DNA from: Campylobacteraceae bacterium
GTDB lineage: Bacteria; Campylobacterota; Campylobacteria; Campylobacterales; Sulfurovaceae
DNA length: 9,694 bases
NCBI GenBank assembly: GCA_026986085.1
Contig: JALSPE010000108.1
Location: forward strand, 1-9,694
Reading direction: 5' to 3'
This document shows, in pieces, positions 6,348-9,694 of the stretch. Both the position numbers and the translations under genes were made by a program. Below the pieces are notes generated by a model. The model was not told the origin of the DNA and did not search any database. It was given only the letters and a program-made list of their open reading frames with translations. The number at the start of each line of letters is the position of its first letter. The stretch's first letter is position 1.

Positions 6348-8441
6348 TTGTCAAAAGAAGAGATAGAGAGTGTATGCACATATTGTGGTGTTGGATGCGA
6401 TATAACAGCAGTTGTTAGTAATAATAAAATAGAGAAGATTTATGCACAAAAAGATGGTGTTGTCTCTCAAGGGAAGCTCTGTATTAAAGGTAAATATGGA
6501 TATGACTTTGTCGATGCTAAAGATAGATTAAAAGAGCCTCTTATCTCAAAGAGATTTTTAGAAAAAAACCCTGATATAAAAAATAGTTATAGAGATAAAT
6601 TAACTAACTTTAATAATAATTTTTTTAGTATAGATTTTGATAGTGCAACCTCTATTGTTGCTAATAAAATTTCTCAAATTAAGCAAGAGTTTGGCTCTAA
6701 TGCTTTTTGTGCAATAGGTGGAGCAAGAACTAGTTGTGAAAATGCATATCTATTTCAAAAATTTTGTAGAGAATCTGTTGGCTCTCCACATGTAGATAAT
6801 TGTGCTAGAGTCTGCCACTCTCCAAGCTTAAGGGGAATGAGAGAAACTATAGGAGAGGGAGCTGCAACTAACCCCTATGATGATATATATGAAGCAGAAT
6901 TTATTATTGTAATTGGCTCAAATACCATAGAGGCCCATCCTATTGTAGCAAACAGAATTGTAGAGGTTGCAAGAGTTAAAGATAATATTGCTGTTATAGA
7001 TGTTAGAGAGACAAAGTTGGCAAAAAGGGCTAAATACAATACGATAATACCTTACGAGAGCAATCTTCTTATTTTAAATATGATGGCTTATATTATTTTA
7101 AAAGAGGAACTTTACAGTAAAGATTTTGTAAAAAATAGAACTAAAAATTTTGAAGAGTATAAAGAATCTATATTAAATGACAAATATGCAAACCCTGACT
7201 TTTTTAAAGATATTGAAGGGTATGAATATTTAGCCATAGAGATACCTAAGATTGCCAGAGAGTATGCACTTAAACGCTCTATGATATTTTGGGGGCTTGG
7301 AGTTACTGAACATTTAGATGGAAGCAAAGCAGTAATGGCAATTACCCATTTAGCCTTGCTTACAGGAAATATTGGAAAAGTTGGTGCTGGTCTTATGCCT
7401 CTTCGTGGACAAAATAATGTTCAAGGCGCTTGTGATATGGGGTGTTTACCATACTATGCACCAGATTATCAAAAACCCAAAGAGATTGGATTAATGACTC
7501 CTCAACTAGTAGATAAGATGCTAGAGGGAGAAGTTAAAGCGCTCCTTAATATGGGTGAAGATATTACACATATCCATCCAAATGTAAATAAAACAACAAA
7601 AGCAATAGAAAAACTAGACCTACTTGTAGTTCAAGAGCTGTTTTTAAATGATGTCGCATCTCGTGCAGATATAGTATTTGGCGTTAAGAGTGCTTATGAA
7701 AAAGAGGGGGTTTATGTTAATGCAATGAGAAGATTGCATCTGTCTCAACCACTTATAGAATCTAATCTGCCTGACGATTGGGAAGTTTTACAAGCAATAG
7801 ATAATAAAATGGGTGGAGATTTCAATTATAACAGTAGCGAAGATATATGGAATGAGGTTCGCGAAGTAGCACATCGTCGCTTTAGTGGCGCAGCATACTA
7901 TAGATTAAAACGGCACAGTAAAAGGGGAATGCAGTGGCCAATTTTTCACGAAGATACACCAATTTTACACCTGTTAGATTTTAGAACCGATGATGGTCTT
8001 GGCAAATTTGTATATCATCAGTGGCAAATGCGTGGTATGGTAAAAGATATTTTAAATAAAAAATTCTACACAAAAGAGCTTAACGGCTGGTATTTAACAA
8101 CAGGTAGAACACTAGCACACTACAACAATGCAGCGCAAACTAAAAGAAGCCAAAAACTTGAGACAAAATATGATGAAGATATAATTATAGCTCCAATTAG
8201 TGCTAAAGAGAATTTAGGTGATATAGTAATACTAAAGAGCCAATATGGAGAGAGTGAACCACTAAGGGTTAAGTATAGTGATGGTATAAGGGAGAATACT
8301 CTATTTTGCACCTTTCATCATGCCAAAAGCCGTATAAATACACTTTTTGGAGATGAGAGTGATGATTTAGTTTTAACTGCAAGATTTAAATCTGTTAAAG
8401 TAGATATTATTAGAGTTGGCAGTGAGATTGGTTGTAGCTAA
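6348..8441 (+). CDS. Formate dehydrogenase catalytic (alpha) subunit, Cys-type molybdopterin oxidoreductase
   Basis: This 697-residue subunit oxidises formate to CO2, or works in reverse, at a bis-MGD Mo or W site. An N-terminal [4Fe-4S] site uses Cys10, Cys13, Cys17 and Cys45 (CTYCGVGC..GKLC). The metal ligand is Cys156 in ARVCHSPS, encoded by TGC, so this is not a selenoprotein. The adjacent His157 and Arg353 in LRGQNNVQGACDMG are the formate dehydrogenase-specific catalytic pair and argue against a nitrate reductase. The C-terminal dinucleotide-binding domain carries LTTGRTLAHYNN (from about 584). No Tat signal is present, so it is cytoplasmic. The size matches E. coli FdhH (715), with no extra ferredoxin domains. 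The start is TTG at 6348, with AAAAGG seven bases upstream and the homologous N terminus. No electron-transfer subunit or FdhD lies beside it. The last base of the stop codon is the first base of yraN. Confidence 0.92.
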   Translation: MSKEEIESVCTYCGVGCDITAVVSNNKIEKIYAQKDGVVSQGKLCIKGKYGYDFVDAKDRLKEPLISKRFLEKNPDIKNSYRDKLTNFNNNFFSIDFDSATSIVANKISQIKQEFGSNAFCAIGGARTSCENAYLFQKFCRESVGSPHVDNCARVCHSPSLRGMRETIGEGAATNPYDDIYEAEFIIVIGSNTIEAHPIVANRIVEVARVKDNIAVIDVRETKLAKRAKYNTIIPYESNLLILNMMAYIILKEELYSKDFVKNRTKNFEEYKESILNDKYANPDFFKDIEGYEYLAIEIPKIAREYALKRSMIFWGLGVTEHLDGSKAVMAITHLALLTGNIGKVGAGLMPLRGQNNVQGACDMGCLPYYAPDYQKPKEIGLMTPQLVDKMLEGEVKALLNMGEDITHIHPNVNKTTKAIEKLDLLVVQELFLNDVASRADIVFGVKSAYEKEGVYVNAMRRLHLSQPLIESNLPDDWEVLQAIDNKMGGDFNYNSSEDIWNEVREVAHRRFSGAAYYRLKRHSKRGMQWPIFHEDTPILHLLDFRTDDGLGKFVYHQWQMRGMVKDILNKKFYTKELNGWYLTTGRTLAHYNNAAQTKRSQKLETKYDEDIIIAPISAKENLGDIVILKSQYGESEPLRVKYSDGIRENTLFCTFHHAKSRINTLFGDESDDLVLTARFKSVKVDIIRVGSEIGCS

Positions 8442-8773
8442 TGAGTCGTTTTTTTGGTAAAGAGAGTGAAGATAAAGCTGTAGATTTCCTACAAGAGAGA
8501 GGCTTTAAAATAGTAGATAGAAACTTCTATGCTAGTAGATTAGGCGAAATTGATATAATTGCATTTAAAGATGAGACTCTTCATTTTATTGAAGTTAAAT
8601 CTACTCGTAAAAATTTTGAACCAATATACAATATTACTCCAAACAAGTTGAGAAAAATTATAAATAGTGCAGAGTATTATTTAAAGAAAAAAAAGCTAAA
8701 ATATAGATGGTCTATTGATGCTTTGATAATAAAAGTAGATAGCATAGAGTTAATTGAGAATATTACTATGTAA
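8441..8773 (+). CDS. yraN: YraN/UPF0102 family endonuclease-like protein
   Basis: The 110-residue protein has the UPF0102 pattern. GKESEDKAVDFLQERGFKI occupies residues 6-24, then come RNFYASRLGEIDII (about 27-40) and LHFIEVKSTR (about 47-56). The E-I-D plus E-V-K residues make the metal-binding core of a restriction-endonuclease-like (Holliday junction resolvase-like) fold. The family is near universal, but its cellular role is poorly settled, with DNA processing or repair the usual guess. Its ATG shares one base with the formate dehydrogenase stop codon (TAATG) and has only a weak ribosome site, so translation is probably coupled. In Campylobacter the gene precedes trxA, and here that link persists with one inserted gene. 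Confidence 0.94.
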   Translation: MSRFFGKESEDKAVDFLQERGFKIVDRNFYASRLGEIDIIAFKDETLHFIEVKSTRKNFEPIYNITPNKLRKIINSAEYYLKKKKLKYRWSIDALIIKVDSIELIENITM

Positions 8774-8784
8774 AGGAGCAATTT

Positions 8785-9534
8785 ATGCAGTTAAGTAGTA
8801 GTCAATTGGAAAAATTTAGAGAAGATGGATTTCTAGTAATTCGTAACTTTTTAGATGACAAAAGTTGTGATGTAATAAGAGAGATAGCAGAGGTTCATTT
8901 AAAATATAAAATTGAGCCTATAGAGACAGAGTATGAGTATATTGGAATAGAAAAAGATGAATACAAACAAAGTATTCGTCGTCTTCGTCAAGTTTACGAT
9001 AGAGATATAGTTTTTAAAAATTGGATGGAAAATAGAGAAATTCGTCCAATTTTAAAGCAGATACTTGGAGAAGATATTATTCTATTAACAGCGCACCACA
9101 ACTCAATAATGACAAAATTAGCAAAAACTTCTACCCATACATCTTGGCACAGAGATAGCAGATATTGGCACTTTGAAGGTAAAAACCTAGTAAGCGTATG
9201 GTTAGCATTAGGAGAAGAGAGTAGCGAAAATGGCGTATTAGAATTTATACCCAAAAGCCACAAAATGGAAATTGCAGAAGAGAGCTTTGATGAAAAGAGC
9301 TTTTTTAGAGAAGATTACAAAATAAACAGAGATTTAATAAAACAAAAACTCTTCTTTACTTTGCAAAAAGGAGATGTAGTTCTATTTCACTCCGAACTTC
9401 TACACAGAGCAAATGCCAATTTAAGCACTCAAGATAAGATATCATTTGTTTACACAGTAAAGGGCAAAAGTGTCAAAACAATAGATGGAACAAGAAGTAG
9501 TAAATTTAAAGAGATAGAGTTGCCTATTTATTAA
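8785..9534 (+). CDS. PhyH-family Fe(II)/2-oxoglutarate-type dioxygenase, substrate unknown
   Basis: This 249-residue protein begins with the typical family opening (EKFREDGFLVIRNFL, residues 9-23). The double-stranded beta-helix core shows the iron triad: His122 and Asp124 in TSWHRDSRYW, and a distal histidine in VLFHSELLHRANANLS, most likely His207 by alignment with human phytanoyl-CoA hydroxylase. VSVWLALGEESSENGVLEFIPKSHK (about 136-160) is a strong family match. The 2-oxoglutarate-anchoring arginine expected 11 residues after the distal histidine is Lys218, so co-substrate binding may differ. Members hydroxylate diverse small molecules, and nothing here identifies the substrate. AAAGGAG overlaps the yraN stop and sits six bases before the ATG, so it probably shares that transcript. 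Its position between yraN and trxA suggests later insertion into a conserved block. Confidence 0.9.
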   Translation: MQLSSSQLEKFREDGFLVIRNFLDDKSCDVIREIAEVHLKYKIEPIETEYEYIGIEKDEYKQSIRRLRQVYDRDIVFKNWMENREIRPILKQILGEDIILLTAHHNSIMTKLAKTSTHTSWHRDSRYWHFEGKNLVSVWLALGEESSENGVLEFIPKSHKMEIAEESFDEKSFFREDYKINRDLIKQKLFFTLQKGDVVLFHSELLHRANANLSTQDKISFVYTVKGKSVKTIDGTRSSKFKEIELPIY

Positions 9535-9572
9535 TTGGTAATGTTTCAAAAAGTTTCATAGGTGTTTTATAT

Positions 9573-9613
9573 TCTCAAATCTAAAAAAATATTATTCTCT
9601 TTTTGAGATTTTT
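9573..9613 (+). terminator. Possible terminator after the PhyH-family gene
   Basis: The 7-base arms tctcaaa (9573-9579) and tttgaga (9602-9608) enclose a 22-base loop and are followed by a T run before AAG. The stem is AT-rich and the loop long, and an alternative pairing of 9577-9588 with 9609-9620 competes with it, so termination strength is doubtful. Confidence 0.35.
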
Positions 9614-9619
9614 AAGATT

Positions 9620-9642
9620 TATTAGCTTTAAAAGGGTATAAT
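9620..9642 (+). promoter_or_regulatory. Promoter of the gene at 9676 (probable trxA)
   Basis: A perfect TATAAT at 9637-9642 is preceded by TTTAAAAGGG and by T tracts spaced at roughly one helical turn (about 9600, 9609, 9618 and 9627), with no clear -35 box. This is the known housekeeping promoter style in Campylobacter and Helicobacter. A start near 9649 would give a leader of about 27 bases containing the AAAAAGGA ribosome site (9663-9670). Confidence 0.7.
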
Positions 9643-9675
9643 CATTTACATTTTATTTTAACAAAAAGGATTACT

Positions 9676-9694
9676 ATGGGTAAATATATTGAGC
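9676..9694 (+). CDS. trxA: Probable thioredoxin, first six codons only
   Basis: An ATG five bases after AAAAAGGA opens a frame reading MGKYIE to the window edge. Campylobacter thioredoxin starts with the same residues, and in Campylobacter trxA follows the yraN-family gene, so identity and position agree. Thioredoxin is the cytoplasmic disulfide reductant recharged by TrxB, usually the next gene. Six residues alone would not prove this; the call rests on them plus gene order. It has its own promoter, so it is probably transcribed separately from the genes before it. Confidence 0.65.

Noticed and set aside
7112..8311. Two short minus-strand open frames at 7112-7327 and 8120-8311
   Set aside because: Both are antisense to conserved formate dehydrogenase segments, with Leu/Ser-rich shadow composition.
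6348..8441. Selenocysteine or assimilatory nitrate reductase identity for the molybdoenzyme
   Set aside because: The metal-ligand codon is TGC, not TGA, and the Cys-His pair with the LRGQNNVQGACDMG arginine fits formate dehydrogenase rather than NasA/NapA.
8994..9263. 89-codon minus-strand open frame
   Set aside because: It is antisense to the iron-binding core of the PhyH-family gene and has no features of its own.

Overview
The window looks like Campylobacterota (Epsilonproteobacteria) DNA, probably a free-living Sulfurimonas/Sulfurovum/Arcobacter-like lineage. It is AT-rich, and its NifS- and NifU-type proteins follow the campylobacterotal layout. A yraN gene lies just upstream of an ORF beginning MGKYIE, matching the yraN-trxA order of Campylobacter, and the last promoter has a bare TATAAT preceded by spaced T tracts rather than a clear -35 box. 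Genus cannot be fixed from this window.

Layout, left to right. (1) 1-2564, minus strand: the 5' 854 codons of a large secreted surface protein with SdrD B-like domains on both sides of a probable beta-propeller; it runs off the left edge. (2) A terminator hairpin at 2747-2771, then a minus-strand LysR-type regulator at 2803-3717 with a Cys-x-x-Cys tail. (3) A 369-bp divergent intergenic region holding likely promoters and a 161-bp imperfect palindrome (3904-4064), flanked by AAT, which looks like a MITE inserted just upstream of the next gene. (4) 4087-6203, plus strand: a translationally coupled pair, a NifS-like and a NifU-like protein. (5) A palindrome-containing spacer, then 6348-8773: a cysteine-type formate dehydrogenase catalytic subunit (TTG start) overlapping yraN by one base. 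(6) 8785-9534: a PhyH-family dioxygenase, then a terminator-like region, a good promoter and the first codons of probable trxA.

The most notable content is the NifS/NifU pair. The NifS homologue is full length and uninterrupted, yet all the canonical cysteine desulfurase residues are replaced: the PLP lysine by Asn203, the catalytic cysteine by about Phe327, the PLP-stacking histidine by Arg99, and the PLP-contacting Asp and Gln by Asn177 and Asp180. Its NifU partner has lost two of three IscU-domain cysteines and nearly all of the central [2Fe-2S] cysteines, but keeps an intact C-terminal Nfu domain with CNGC. Loss in both partners with open frames and four-base coupling suggests a maintained pseudoenzyme/scaffold system. 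Its role is unknown. The divergent LysR protein and the formate dehydrogenase next door, an enzyme class needing both an Fe-S cluster and a sulfurated Mo/W cofactor, suggest a working hypothesis of metalloenzyme maturation or sulfur/redox control. That link is inference from position only.
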